This document shows, piece by piece, positions 21,302 through 30,532 of a stretch of 64,000 bases of DNA; within the stretch, counting starts at the first letter, position 1, and every line of letters starts with the position of its first letter. The notes beneath the pieces were generated by a model that ran no database searches, was not told the DNA's origin, and was given only the letters and a program-made list of their open reading frames with translations. The stretch covers positions 1 through 64,000 of the forward strand of contig CAYSWB010000007.1 of assembly GCA_964434575.1 (NCBI GenBank), given 5' to 3'. The stretch comes from DAORHV01 sp964434575. GTDB taxonomy: Bacteria > Patescibacteriota > Gracilibacteria > Peribacterales > Peribacteraceae. The position numbers and the translations under genes were made by a program.

Positions 21302-23380
21302 ATGGAAACCCTCCGTTCCATCCTCGGCTGGACCTGGCGCACCATGGTGCAGGCGTTTTTCGCCACACTGGCGCTCGTCACCATCGTGGGCGTGTGGGGC
21401 TACACCAGCGCGATGGCGATTTTGCAGTACACGCCCGAACTGGACCTCACGCGTCTGAAACTGAAGCAGAGCGTGCGGATCTTAGACCGCCGCGGCGGCG
21501 ACCTCTACCGGTTCTACGATGAAGAAGATCGTTTCTACCTGCCGGGAGAGGAGATCCCGCAGATCGTGAAAGACGCGTTCGTCGCCATCGAGGATGAACG
21601 CTTCTTCACCCGCAACACATGCATCGACATCCGCGCGATCCTGCGCGCGGCGAACGTGAACCTGTTCGGCGACGACGGCCGCACCGAAGGCGCGTCCACC
21701 ATCACGCAGCAGCTGGTGCGCAACCTGTACCTCACGCGCGAAAAGACCATCGACCGCAAGCTGAAGGAAATCGACCTGGCATGCCAGCTGGAACAGGCGG
21801 TGCCCAAAGACGAGATCCTGACGATCTACCTGAACCAGCTGCCGTTCGGCAACAACGCGTTCGGCATCGAACAAGCGGCGCAGACGTACTTCGGCACGTC
21901 GGCCGCCGACGTGTCGCTGGCGCAGGCCGCGGTGCTGGCATCCATTCCGCAGCGCAACTCGTACTTCAACCCGTACGGCACGCACGACCGCACGGCAGTG
22001 GACCACGACGCCGTCCGCAAGCTGCGCACCGGTGAAATGGACCCGGCGACCCTCAGCGCCGACCAGGTGAAGATCGGCCTGCTGAGTCGCGTGCAACGCA
22101 CGCCGGCCGGGCTCATCCGCATCCCGGGCCGCGCCGAACTGGTGCTGGACGCCATGAAGCGCAACGGATTCATCTCCGAAACGGAGCACGCCGAGGCACT
22201 GCGCGAGATTCCCAGGGTTTCCTTCAAGCCGGCCAAGCACCCCATCGCCGCGCCGCACTTCACGCTGCGCGTCCGCCAGGAAATCGATTCCCTGCTCGGC
22301 GGCCTGGACCGCTCCGAGCGCTGGCTGACCGAAGGCATGGAGGTGCACACCACGCTGGACCCGGTGCTGCAGTGGATCGCCGAAGACGTGACGGAGCAGG
22401 CGCTCCCCCGCTTGAACGGGGCCGGCATCCGCAACGTGGCGCTGGTGGCCATCGACCGCAAGACGCGCCAGGTACTGGCGTACGTGGGCAACGCGGATTA
22501 CTTCGGCGAGAGCGACACGGGGCAGATCGATATGGCCGCCACGCCGCGCCAGCCCGGGTCGAGCTTCAAGCCCATCGTGTACTCGGCGCTGTTCGAAGAC
22601 GGCTACGGCCCGGACAGTTTCATCGAAGACTCGCCGATCCACATCGGCAACAACGTGCCCAAGAACTACGACGGCAACTTCCGCGGCTGGATGAGCGTGA
22701 AGAAAGCGCTCGGCGGCTCGCGCAACATCCCGGCCATCAACGCCTTCCTGGCCGTCGGCGGCGAGGAGCGCGTGCTGGACCTGGCAGCCCGCATGGGCGC
22801 CCCGGCGCCGCTCCAGTACAAGCTGCAGCAGGAGTTAAAGGGGCGCGATTTCGTCTACGGCTGGCCGCTGGCCATCGGCTCGGCCGAGGTGCCGCTGGTG
22901 GAAATGGTGCAGGCGTACGCGACGATTTCCGAGCACGGCCAGTTCCGTCCGCTGCAGTCCATCTGCAAGCTGACCACGCGCAACGGCGACCACGAACGGA
23001 TCTTGCCGTCGGGCCCCACCACGCAGGCGGTACTGCCGCAGGCCGCCGACGGCGTGGATGAAGTCCTGCGCGACGACGACAGCAAGCCGAGCGGCTACTG
23101 GCGCGACATTTTGAACATCCCTGGTATGGACCTGGGCGCCAAGACCGGTACCAGCAACCTGTGCTTCGAGCGCGACCAGGCCGGCCGCTGCCGCGAGTAC
23201 GCGGTCAGCAACATCTGGACCATCGGCTACAACGAGGAGATGGTGGTGGGCGTGTGGGCGGGCAACGCAGACGGCGCGCCGCTGGGCGAGCTGGTGGACG
23301 GACTGACCGAAGCCGCGCCGATCTGGCGCGAGTTCCTCATTCGGGCGAGCAAGTTCTACCAGTCGCAGGATCACTGCTGA
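21302..23380 (+). CDS. Class A penicillin-binding protein (bifunctional transglycosylase/transpeptidase)
   Basis: The 692-residue PBP1-type enzyme polymerises and cross-links peptidoglycan outside the membrane. It has an N-terminal membrane helix (about 15-40) and a GT51 domain with catalytic Glu97 in EDERFF, EGASTITQQLVRN and IYLNQLPFGNNAFGIEQAA. The transpeptidase has SSFK (Ser420), SRN near 475 and KTGTS (Lys614). A cysteine pair (NLCFERDQAGRCRE) next to the KTG motif also occurs in the second PBP of the window (NKCLERDASGGC). TACACT lies 13 nt before the ATG. Presence of two class A PBPs indicates that the cell makes its own wall. Confidence 0.93.
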   Translation: METLRSILGWTWRTMVQAFFATLALVTIVGVWGYTSAMAILQYTPELDLTRLKLKQSVRILDRRGGDLYRFYDEEDRFYLPGEEIPQIVKDAFVAIEDERFFTRNTCIDIRAILRAANVNLFGDDGRTEGASTITQQLVRNLYLTREKTIDRKLKEIDLACQLEQAVPKDEILTIYLNQLPFGNNAFGIEQAAQTYFGTSAADVSLAQAAVLASIPQRNSYFNPYGTHDRTAVDHDAVRKLRTGEMDPATLSADQVKIGLLSRVQRTPAGLIRIPGRAELVLDAMKRNGFISETEHAEALREIPRVSFKPAKHPIAAPHFTLRVRQEIDSLLGGLDRSERWLTEGMEVHTTLDPVLQWIAEDVTEQALPRLNGAGIRNVALVAIDRKTRQVLAYVGNADYFGESDTGQIDMAATPRQPGSSFKPIVYSALFEDGYGPDSFIEDSPIHIGNNVPKNYDGNFRGWMSVKKALGGSRNIPAINAFLAVGGEERVLDLAARMGAPAPLQYKLQQELKGRDFVYGWPLAIGSAEVPLVEMVQAYATISEHGQFRPLQSICKLTTRNGDHERILPSGPTTQAVLPQAADGVDEVLRDDDSKPSGYWRDILNIPGMDLGAKTGTSNLCFERDQAGRCREYAVSNIWTIGYNEEMVVGVWAGNADGAPLGELVDGLTEAAPIWREFLIRASKFYQSQDHC

Positions 23381-23400
23381 AAGCCGCTATACTGCGGACC

Positions 23401-24945
23401 GTGGATGCACTCAGACACCGCGGCCGCTTCGCCCTGCTGACCGTGCTCGCCTTCCTGGCAGCCGGCTTTTTGACGTACGGCGGCTCGCTGCACAACGCCT
23501 TCCTGACGTACGACGACGACTTGTTCGTAACCAAACACCCGCTGGTCACCAGCGGCACGTGGAGCGACCTGCCGCGGATCTTCACCGGCTACGACGCCGA
23601 GCTGTACATGCCGCTGACCATCGCCAGCCTGAAGCTGGATTACGCGATCGGCGGAGCCGATCCGTTCGCGTTCCACCTGACCAGCCTGTTGCTGCACATC
23701 CTCGGCGCGTGCCTGGCGACATGGCTGTTCTTCGCGCTGTTCAAGCGGCGCAGGATCGCGTTCTTTTTGGGCGCCGTGTTCCTGCTGCACCCGCTGAACA
23801 CCGAAGTGGTGACCTGGATCGCCGCCCGCAAAGACGCGCTCTCCACGCCGTTCTACCTGGCCGCCGCGATCGCGTACCTGTACGGCCTGGACCGCAACGA
23901 CCGGCGGCTTTCCCGGCTTTCCCTCGCGCTGTTCGCGGTGGGCCTGACGGCCAAATACATGATCGTGAGTTTGCCGGCGCTGCTGCTGAGCATGGAGCTC
24001 CTGCGCGGCGCGAAGCCGGACCGCGCGATGCTGAGGCGCCTGGCGCCGTTCCTCGGCGTGGCGGCCTTCTTCACGCTGGTCGCCGCGCTGGGCAAGCAGA
24101 CCGGACTGGGCGCGCCGGCGCACGAGGTGGCCCTGCTGGCCGGCAAAACCGTGACGTGGTACCTGCGTCTGTTCCTGTTCCCCGATGAGCTGCGCATCGC
24201 GTATCTGCAGGAAACGCCCGTCGGATTCACGCTCGAATTCGTCCTCCCGTGGCTGGCCATCGCGTCGGTCGGCATCGCGTGCTGGGTGCTGCGCCGGCAA
24301 TTTCCCGGCATCGCGCTCGGACTCGCGCTGTTCTTCGTCTCGCTGATACCCACGTTCCCGGCTGCTGTGAAATACGGCTACTACTTCGGCGCCGACCATT
24401 ACGTCTACCTGCCCATGTTCGGCCTGCTGATGGCCGTCGGCTGGGCGATGACGCGCATGAAGCCCAGGCACTCGCAGCGGCGGCTGGCGATCATCGCGTG
24501 CGGCCTGCTGATCGCCGAGTGCGCTTCTCTGGCGCACGCGCAGGCCGGAACCTGGCGCGACAGCGCGACGGTGTTCACACGCGTGCTGCAATACCACCCG
24601 TGCTCCACGATGGCGCTGAACAACCGCGGCGCATGGTTCGCGCAGACCGGCGACGCCGAACGCGCCAAGGCCGACTACGCCGCGGCGGTGTCGTGCGAAC
24701 CCGATTCGGTGCGCCTGCATCTGAACTTCGCCGCGTTCTTGGACGGCCAGGGCGACGAGGACGGCGCGCTGGCCGAATTCTCCAAGGCGGTCACGCTCGA
24801 TCCGCTCAGCGCCGAGGTGCACTTCTCGCTGGGACTCTTTTTCCAGAAGCACGGCCGCGAGGACGACGCCAAGGCCGCGTTCGCGAACGCGCTGAAGCTG
24901 GACCCCGGCTACGTGGACCGCAAGCTGCGGAACTGGGCGATGTAA
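23401..24945 (+). CDS. Multi-spanning membrane protein with C-terminal TPR repeats
   Basis: The 514-residue protein has about ten hydrophobic helices (first at about 11-29), a YDDDLFVTKHPLV segment near 38-50, HLTSLLLHILGAC, and GADHYVYLPMFGLLMAVGWAM. About three TPR units (from 395 on) end in ALKLDPGYVD. The layout is that of TMTC/DUF1736-like GT-C proteins, which transfer sugars from lipid donors; the assignment here is tentative. The GTG at 23401 is the start because TATACT (23388-23393) lies 7 nt before it; an earlier in-frame ATG lies inside the PBP gene and gives a non-hydrophobic, low-complexity extension. It follows the PBP gene by 20 bp. Confidence 0.75.
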   Translation: MDALRHRGRFALLTVLAFLAAGFLTYGGSLHNAFLTYDDDLFVTKHPLVTSGTWSDLPRIFTGYDAELYMPLTIASLKLDYAIGGADPFAFHLTSLLLHILGACLATWLFFALFKRRRIAFFLGAVFLLHPLNTEVVTWIAARKDALSTPFYLAAAIAYLYGLDRNDRRLSRLSLALFAVGLTAKYMIVSLPALLLSMELLRGAKPDRAMLRRLAPFLGVAAFFTLVAALGKQTGLGAPAHEVALLAGKTVTWYLRLFLFPDELRIAYLQETPVGFTLEFVLPWLAIASVGIACWVLRRQFPGIALGLALFFVSLIPTFPAAVKYGYYFGADHYVYLPMFGLLMAVGWAMTRMKPRHSQRRLAIIACGLLIAECASLAHAQAGTWRDSATVFTRVLQYHPCSTMALNNRGAWFAQTGDAERAKADYAAAVSCEPDSVRLHLNFAAFLDGQGDEDGALAEFSKAVTLDPLSAEVHFSLGLFFQKHGREDDAKAAFANALKLDPGYVDRKLRNWAM

Positions 24946-24988
24946 ATGAACGCCGCAGGATGGCGCTGCAACACTGTATACTGGACGC

Positions 24989-25327
24989 ATGGAAACCATT
25001 TCGTTTCAGGACTTTCTAAACGTCGAACTGCGTGCCGGCAAAGTCGTGGAAGTGCTCGACTTCCCGGAAGCTCGCAAGCCCGCCTACAAACTGAAGATTG
25101 ATTTCGGCCCCGAAATCGGTGTCAAAAAATCTTCGGCTCAGATCACCAAGCATTACACGAAAGAACAATTGATGGGTCGCACGGTCATGGCAGTCGTTAA
25201 TTTTCCACCCAAGCAAGTGGGACCGTTCATGTCCGAGTGCCTCACCGTCGGCGTTCACGATGCAAACGGCGATGTGGTGCTCATCGGCCCGGACAAAGAC
25301 GTGCCGCTCGGCGCCAAGCTGCTCTAG
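24989..25327 (+). CDS. csaA: CsaA-like tRNA-binding/chaperone protein
   Basis: The 112-residue protein is a stand-alone OB-fold of the EMAPII/Trbp111 type: DFLNVELRAGKVVEVLDFPEARKPAYKLKIDFG, IGVKKSSAQITKHYT, AVVNFPPKQVGPFMSECLTVG and VVLIGPDKDVPLGAKL all match CsaA. CsaA binds tRNA and unfolded proteins as a dimer and has been linked to protein export. TATACT (24977-24982) lies exactly 6 nt before the ATG, with no room for a ribosome-binding site. Confidence 0.92.
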   Translation: METISFQDFLNVELRAGKVVEVLDFPEARKPAYKLKIDFGPEIGVKKSSAQITKHYTKEQLMGRTVMAVVNFPPKQVGPFMSECLTVGVHDANGDVVLIGPDKDVPLGAKLL

Positions 25328-25414
25328 TTCGTACGCCAATGGTTTCATGCTGACCGCCAGTGCAGGATGCCGCCAATCCTGCCGCCGCGAACCGCCCAAC
25401 CGGGTCCGGTTTGC

Positions 25415-25442
25415 TTGACGCCTATTCCGGACGGGACAGAAT
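25415..25442 (+). promoter_or_regulatory. Promoter of the 25449 gene
   Basis: TTGACG (25415-25420), a 16-bp spacer and CAGAAT (25437-25442) are followed 6 nt later by the GTG start. The same geometry (TTGACG, 16 bp, CACGAT, 6 nt, GTG) recurs before the gene at 40925. Confidence 0.5.
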
Positions 25443-25448
25443 CGCCGC

Positions 25449-26093
25449 GTGCGGTACCCCACGATTACCGTCCAAGACGCGCACGAACTCATCGCGCGAC
25501 GCCATGCGCGCATCCATCACGACACGCGTGTGCAAGAAACCACCGAGCCCGACGGTACGAGCATGCTGCGCCGCCGGATGCTGCTTATCGTCACCGAACC
25601 CCCGCACGACGAGACGCTTCGGCGCGTGTTCGATTTGCAGCTTGATCCCGGCCAACTCCACCCGTTGCGACGCGAATGTCTTCGCGATGCCGAGCGTCAA
25701 ACGTCGGCGACACGCGAAAAAGTCCGCATGGCATTGACGGAAAGCGGCACCGGATACGGCGGCGGGATGCTGCTGCATGGGCTGGGTGCGCTCGCACTGG
25801 GCATCGTGGCGCCGGAACTCAACGTGCTGGCACCCGGCTACGGCCGCCGCATAGGCATGCGACGGCTTCTGGAAAGCGAGCGCGGCGGAGCCTTGCGGGA
25901 ATGCGCATCCGTCACGGCTGACATGTTCAGCGAACAAATCGACGGCGGCAATCCGGATACCATGACGATTTGGCAGCGCGAAGAAAGCGTCGCGTATCGG
26001 GCATGGCAAGCCGCACAACGCATCACAGAATTGCAGCGGCGCTTCCGCAGCGGAGAGCCGCTTGAGCCTGCGAAGCATGATCGGACGGCATAG
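25449..26093 (+). CDS. Unknown soluble protein
   Basis: The 214-residue protein starts with GTG. I recognise no family. The first 95 residues are charged and mixed alpha/beta (RRMLLIVTEPPHDETLRRVF). A glycine-rich stretch GTGYGGGMLLHGLGALALG (about 100-118) and a helical C-terminus (ESVAYRAWQAAQRITELQRRF) follow. There is no signal peptide or clear membrane helix. It is convergent with the site-2 protease gene, with 5 bp between stops, and its promoter makes it a single-gene unit. Confidence 0.55.
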   Translation: MRYPTITVQDAHELIARRHARIHHDTRVQETTEPDGTSMLRRRMLLIVTEPPHDETLRRVFDLQLDPGQLHPLRRECLRDAERQTSATREKVRMALTESGTGYGGGMLLHGLGALALGIVAPELNVLAPGYGRRIGMRRLLESERGGALRECASVTADMFSEQIDGGNPDTMTIWQREESVAYRAWQAAQRITELQRRFRSGEPLEPAKHDRTA

Positions 26094-26098
26094 TGGCA

Positions 26099-26779
26099 CT
26101 ACACCCCGCCGATCAGCGCCATCAGCTGCAGCACTGGGTTCATGATGCCGTAAATCCAGCCCAGCAGGATGGGGACACCGAAGATGCGCTCGAGAACCAG
26201 CAGGCCAAGCAGGATATACGTTCCGTATTCCAAGTAGCGTTCGTAGAGATCCTCGTGCCGCAGCGGCACGAACGCGGCCAAGATCTTGGAGCCATCCAGC
26301 GGTGCGATGGGAAGAAGGTTGAACGCCATGAGTCCCAGGTTCACCACCACGGACGTGGAAAGCGTCTCGACGATGAACTTGAGCGACGGACTGGCCGAGT
26401 TCACGGCGCCGATGATGGCGGAAGCGCCTTCGAAGCCGCCGTCGCGCGGGATGAGCAACAAGAGGAGGAAGAACGCGAGGAACGCGAGGATGAGGTTCGA
26501 AGCCGGTCCGGCCAATGCGACGAGCGCCGTGTCGCGGCGGTAGTGCTTGAAGTAGCGCGGATTCACCGGCACCGGCTTGCCCCAGCCGAAACGGATGAGA
26601 AGGAACATCAGCGTTCCCAGCGGGTCCAAGTGGGCCACCGGGTTCAGCGTCAGGCGTCCTTCGTACTTGGCGGTCGGATCGCCGAGCTGGTACGCCACCC
26701 AGCCGTGCGCGTATTCGTGGAACGTGAGCGCGACGAGCACCGCGATGATGAACGGCGGATCTGGCAGGAGGAACGGCAC
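26099..26779 (-). CDS. Site-2 protease family zinc metalloprotease (M50)
   Basis: This 226-residue intramembrane protease has HEYAHG (His21, Glu22, His25) in the first helix and a third zinc ligand in NLLPIAPLDG near 181, with about five membrane helices. NPVAHLDPLGTLMFLL and VNPRYFKHYRRDTALVALAGPASNL are typical of the SpoIVFB-like stand-alone branch that lacks a PDZ domain. It would cleave within or near membrane segments of an unknown substrate. The start is GTG at 26779, with TACTCT 6 nt upstream. Confidence 0.9.
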   Translation of the reverse strand: MPFLLPDPPFIIAVLVALTFHEYAHGWVAYQLGDPTAKYEGRLTLNPVAHLDPLGTLMFLLIRFGWGKPVPVNPRYFKHYRRDTALVALAGPASNLILAFLAFFLLLLLIPRDGGFEGASAIIGAVNSASPSLKFIVETLSTSVVVNLGLMAFNLLPIAPLDGSKILAAFVPLRHEDLYERYLEYGTYILLGLLVLERIFGVPILLGWIYGIMNPVLQLMALIGGV

Positions 26780-26841
26780 CCCTTCAGAGTACAGGAAAAC
26801 CTTGGCGCGGAACGAGTGAAAGACGCTAGCATCGCTCCAAT

Positions 26842-27765
26842 ATGCCCCGGATCGCGGTCATCACCTGCGTGCGCAACGAAGCCGACGTGCTGGAGGCGTT
26901 CGTCCGGCGCGCGCTGTCGTTCGCGGACACCGTGACGGTGACGGATCACGGCAGCATCGATGGGACACCGGCAATCCTGGAACTCCTGCGGCAAGAAGGC
27001 CTGCCGGTTGCGGTGCGACGGCTGGACGGCCCGGCCCAACGGCAATCCGAAACGCTCAACGCGCTGCTACGGGAATCCGACGCAGACTGGATCGTGCCGC
27101 TGGACGCCGACGAATGCCTTACCGCCACGGAAGGTTCCGTGCGCGACGCCATCCTTGGGCTGCCCGCGCCCACCGCGGCCATCACGCGCACGCTGCTGAC
27201 GTACGTTCCGGACGGGCGGCGGCTGAAGAAAGCACTCGCGTACCCCAAAGTGGTGGCTGTGCCGAAAGCACTGAAGAGTGCTGGCGTGCTCACGCCCGGG
27301 AGCCACGGCTTTCTGGTGGACAAGAAGGAAGCGACCGCGGACACCGCGCGCATCGTGATGCGACACGTGCCGGTGCGCTCTCCCGACCAGGCGAAAGCCA
27401 AAGCGGTCGGCTGGCTGAACCACCTGCTGCGCCGGGACGCCAAGCCGGAAGAGGCCGTTCATTGGCGAACGCTGTTCGGGCTCTATACGGAGGGAAAGCT
27501 GGAAACGGACCGGGACGCCGCGGCCTGGGCGCTGACCGCCGTGCGGATGGTGGACCCGGATTGCCCGCCGGACTTGGTCGAAGAGCCTCTGCCACGGACG
27601 AAGCTCCGGTACGGCCACCTGGCCACCCGCCCGCCAGCCCGGGCCGTCTTGGACGCCCTGGCGCGCGAATTGGGCGTGGAAGGCGCCAAGAAGCTTCCTG
27701 AAGGCGAACTGGCCGCCGGCCTGGAGCGCTATATCCTTGGATTGAAGGGTGTAAAACCGTATTGA
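26842..27765 (+). CDS. Glycosyltransferase family 2 protein
   Basis: The 307-residue protein has the GT-A start IAVITCVRNEADVLEAFV, TVTDHGSIDGT in place of the usual DDGSxDGT, and DADECL near 91-96 as the metal-binding DXD. It resembles the WaaE/beta-1,4-glucosyl-like GT2 group (CxxNE...D.GS.DGT). The C-terminal half (about 200-300) is helical. Substrates are unknown. TAGCAT sits 8-9 nt before the ATG. Confidence 0.8.
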   Translation: MPRIAVITCVRNEADVLEAFVRRALSFADTVTVTDHGSIDGTPAILELLRQEGLPVAVRRLDGPAQRQSETLNALLRESDADWIVPLDADECLTATEGSVRDAILGLPAPTAAITRTLLTYVPDGRRLKKALAYPKVVAVPKALKSAGVLTPGSHGFLVDKKEATADTARIVMRHVPVRSPDQAKAKAVGWLNHLLRRDAKPEEAVHWRTLFGLYTEGKLETDRDAAAWALTAVRMVDPDCPPDLVEEPLPRTKLRYGHLATRPPARAVLDALARELGVEGAKKLPEGELAAGLERYILGLKGVKPY

Positions 27766-27802
27766 CCGCCTGCGGCCCTGACGGTACAGTCTCCCAGCTC
27801 TC

Positions 27803-28006
27803 ATGCCACGCACTTGCGCCATGACCGGCAAAAAGCGCTCGGTGGGTAACCGCCGCAGCCACTCGATGCGCGCTACCAAGCGCTCGTTCAAGGCGAACAT
27901 CCAGAAGAAGCGCGTGTTCGACCCGGAGACGGGCACGTACCGCAAGATGATGGTGTCGACCAGCTACCTGCGCACGCTGGCAAAGCGTCTGCAGGCGGGT
28001 CGTTAA
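27803..28006 (+). CDS. rpmB: Ribosomal protein bL28
   Basis: The 67-residue protein has CAMTGKKRSVGNRRSHSMRA and TKRSFKANIQKKRVF, diagnostic of L28, a large-subunit protein near the E site. Of the two usual zinc-ribbon cysteine pairs only one Cys (residue 5) is seen, so this is the zinc-free form. TACAGT lies 12 nt before the ATG. Confidence 0.95.
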   Translation: MPRTCAMTGKKRSVGNRRSHSMRATKRSFKANIQKKRVFDPETGTYRKMMVSTSYLRTLAKRLQAGR

Positions 28007-28106
28007 TCTATTCGCCTTGGAGGAGAAGTATGGTGCTTTGACGTGGACGCTTTCCGCGTTTTCGTGGTAGATTTTGCCAAATTCCTCCCTTTTTCCCACC
28101 ACTCCT

Positions 28107-28466
28107 ATGACCACACTGGTTAAGCCAGTCACGTTCATCTTCGGTGCCGTGCTGACGATCGTCGGCATCGCCGGCTTCTTCCTCGCTCCGAACGGCATGC
28201 TGCTCGGACTGTTCGAGGTGAACGCCCTGCACAACGTCATCCACATCGTCTCCGGCGTGGCCGGTCTGTGGGCCGCCAGCAGCGGACATGCCTACTCGCG
28301 CATGTACCTGATCATCTTCGGTCTGATCTACGCGCTGGTCACGATCCTCGGCTTCGCCCTGAACGGCGACATCCTGGGTCTGATCCACGTGAACGCTTAC
28401 GACAACTACCTGCACGCCGCCATCGCCGTGGTCACCCTGGCCGTCGGCTTCGGCAGCAAGAAGTAA
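28107..28466 (+). CDS. DUF4383 membrane protein
   Basis: The 119-residue protein has four membrane helices, with LFEVNALHNVIHIVSGVAGLWAA (about 36-58) and LIHVNAYDNYLHAAIAVVTLA near the C-terminus. The repeated N-x-x-x-N-x-x-H pattern (NALHNVIH, NAYDNYLH) is diagnostic of DUF4383. The function is unknown. TAGATT lies about 33 nt upstream, so unlike most neighbours this mRNA would have a real leader. A clear intrinsic terminator follows. Confidence 0.85.
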   Translation: MTTLVKPVTFIFGAVLTIVGIAGFFLAPNGMLLGLFEVNALHNVIHIVSGVAGLWAASSGHAYSRMYLIIFGLIYALVTILGFALNGDILGLIHVNAYDNYLHAAIAVVTLAVGFGSKK

Positions 28467-28489
28467 TTCGACCAACGCAATCCGCAAAC

Positions 28490-28516
28490 AAGCCGATCCG
28501 ACCGGGTCGGCTTTTT
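28490..28516 (+). terminator. Intrinsic terminator after the DUF4383 gene
   Basis: AAGCCGATCC and GGGTCGGCTT form a 10-bp stem (one G-T pair) around GACC, followed by TTTTT. This is the clearest Rho-independent terminator in the window. Confidence 0.85.
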
Positions 28517-28522
28517 GCTAAG

Positions 28523-28623
28523 GCCGGGGATGCAGGTGAAACAGAAGAAACAGGTGAGTCAGGGGATTTGTCATAATGATGCTCCCCTGCTTCCCCTGAA
28601 TCCCCTGTCTCCTCGCATCCGGC
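28523..28623. repeat. Imperfect inverted repeat built of 9-bp units, copy 1
   Basis: The left arm reads GAAACAGAA, GAAACAGGT, GAGTCAGGG on the plus strand. The right arm reads GAGACAGGG, GATTCAGGG, GAAGCAGGG on the minus strand. The arms end in GGATGC and GCATCC. The consensus unit is GARWCAGGK. The arms could pair into a hairpin of about 38 bp around a centre at 28567-28582. A second copy lies at 51345-51426. The element sits between two convergent genes. Confidence 0.7.
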
Positions 28624-28699
28624 AGAGCAATCTCACGCCATGCTCCGGAGGCATGTCGCCGAATGATAAAGCAGGCGACCTGTTTCAGAGGACCTGGTA

Positions 28700-30532
28700 T
28701 TAGGCCTGGAGGCGCAGGTACAGCGCCAAGAAGAACAGCGAGCAGGAACCAACGAACGCGAAGAGCGCGCCCAGGTAGATCTGGCGGATGACGACGGGCA
28801 ACGCGAGCAGTCCGCGCACCACGTAGTAACCGAACGGCACGCAGAGCAGGATGGAGAAACGGAAGTCCTGGTTCGGCGCGTACGCGAACAGCGTCGGGTA
28901 TGCCAGCGCGGCGGCCATGAGGGCGCCGGTGGTGAGCGTCATGGGCAGCGACTCGTAGATGTTCTTGCGGTTGCGCACGGTCGCGACGAGGCCGAGCAGC
29001 AACATGGGCAGCAAGACCATGCCCAAGGCGACGATCACCGAGCCGAGCTGCTTGATCTTCTCGAAACGGAACTCGCCGAAGAACGACGACTTGAAGAAGA
29101 ATTCCCAGAAGTAACGGCGGCGGTACTTGTCGCTCCACGTGTCGTTGTACGGGAAGCGCATGACTTCCACCGGGTTGAACGTCAGGAAATCGGTCACCTC
29201 GCGCGGCACGGACAAATCCGGATTCATGTTCTTGTTGCCCAGCGTGACGACGTTGGCGATGTTGCGCTCGGTGAAGCGCTTGATGGGATACCAGACGAAC
29301 AACGCCGCGATGATGAGCATGGAAACGCCCAGGTGCACGAGCTTCGGCTTCCAGCCCATGCGCTTCCAGACGAGGAAGCAGATGAGGCCGACCGGGAACA
29401 ATGCGGCGGCGCTGATCTTGCTGAGCGAGGCTGCGATGACGAGCAAGAGCGCCGCGTACCAATCCTTCATGCGGCCGTTCTTCCACCACGCGAGGATGAA
29501 TCCGAAGCCTGCGAACGTCAGGAAGTGGTACAGCGTTTCGTTGGTGAAGCGTGACGAGAACATCACCAGGCCCGGCATCACCGCCATCAGCATGAGGAAC
29601 AGCACGTCGCCCTTGCGGCCGGTCTTGGCCGGGAACAGCAGCCTGCCGATCCAGGCGCATACGAACAATGTTCCCACCGACAGCAGCAGCGAGAATGTCT
29701 GGAGGTCGTTGTACAGCATGTCGCCGGCGCGGCCGATGAAGCCGTTCAGGTGGATCCACAGCGCCGACATCCAGTAGTAGATGGGCGGCTGGTGGTACTC
29801 CCAACCGTTGCTGGCGAGCGGGATGGCCCATTCCTTCAGGATGAAATCGACGTACTCGATGTGGCCGCCGACGTCGTAGCTGCGCACGCGGAACGGCGTG
29901 GCGATGACGTACATCACGCGCAGCATCAGGCCGCCGACGAACACAGCGGCCAGCAGGCGGTTTTCGGGCTTGATGCGCAGGTGACCGACCAGCGCCAGCG
30001 CGTACCACAGGAACAGCAGGACGAACGCGCTGAACGCCGCGATCTGCAGCGGGTCGTTGTTCGCCACCGTCACGTTGATGCCGCCCTTGCCGCCGTCGTC
30101 GCGGATCTTGAACTCCAGCAGGTTGTTGCCGTTCTTCAGGTATTTGCGCAGATCCAGCACGCGTCCCTCGTCGTAGTCGCAGAACTTGGCCACCTCGTAC
30201 GGAACCGTGAAATTGTTGATACGAAGCTCCTCGATGCAATCATCGGGCTTCACCAGGAAGTTGCGCGGCGACAACGACGAAATCCACAGCGGGACCTTCA
30301 CCTGCAGCGTGGGCGCGGCGGTATCGACCAGCAGCGGAAGCCGCGTGGTCTGCTCGGGCGCGTCGCCGAAACGATACGTGATCTTGTCGAACTTCGGCAG
30401 CGTGAGCTGCAGGAACATGGTGATGAGCAGCGCCGACAGGACGAACACGCCGAAATCGATCCAGCCGCGCAAGCTCGGGGATTTGGTGCGCACGCGACTG
30501 CTTCTGCCGGAGGTGGATGATTTGGCGGTCAT
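28700..30532 (-). CDS. PMT-like (GT39/GT83-type) membrane glycosyltransferase
   Basis: The 610-residue protein has a membrane helix at about 25-45 and an extracytoplasmic beta domain (about 50-155, with RINNFTVPYEVAKF and NNLLEFKIRDDGG). About ten further helices follow. The first catalytic loop carries RSYDVGGHIEYVDFILKEWAIP, in which the Asp-containing YDVGGH segment takes the place of the DE motif of protein O-mannosyltransferases. EYHQPPIYYWMSALWIHL is the HxPP-like second motif. It would move a sugar from a polyprenyl-phosphate donor to a surface acceptor. TATACT is about 16 nt before the ATG. Confidence 0.8.
   Translation of the reverse strand: MTAKSSTSGRSSRVRTKSPSLRGWIDFGVFVLSALLITMFLQLTLPKFDKITYRFGDAPEQTTRLPLLVDTAAPTLQVKVPLWISSLSPRNFLVKPDDCIEELRINNFTVPYEVAKFCDYDEGRVLDLRKYLKNGNNLLEFKIRDDGGKGGINVTVANNDPLQIAAFSAFVLLFLWYALALVGHLRIKPENRLLAAVFVGGLMLRVMYVIATPFRVRSYDVGGHIEYVDFILKEWAIPLASNGWEYHQPPIYYWMSALWIHLNGFIGRAGDMLYNDLQTFSLLLSVGTLFVCAWIGRLLFPAKTGRKGDVLFLMLMAVMPGLVMFSSRFTNETLYHFLTFAGFGFILAWWKNGRMKDWYAALLLVIAASLSKISAAALFPVGLICFLVWKRMGWKPKLVHLGVSMLIIAALFVWYPIKRFTERNIANVVTLGNKNMNPDLSVPREVTDFLTFNPVEVMRFPYNDTWSDKYRRRYFWEFFFKSSFFGEFRFEKIKQLGSVIVALGMVLLPMLLLGLVATVRNRKNIYESLPMTLTTGALMAAALAYPTLFAYAPNQDFRFSILLCVPFGYYVVRGLLALPVVIRQIYLGALFAFVGSCSLFFLALYLRLQA

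Noticed and set aside
23161..23400. Earlier ATG start for the TPR membrane protein
   Set aside because: The extra 80 residues lie inside the PBP gene in another frame and are Arg/Gly-rich nonsense; the GTG at 23401 has TATACT 7 nt upstream and leads straight into the first helix.
28523..28623. CRISPR-like array
   Set aside because: The repeat unit is only 9 bp, the arms are in opposite orientation, there are no spacers of constant length, and no cas genes are present.
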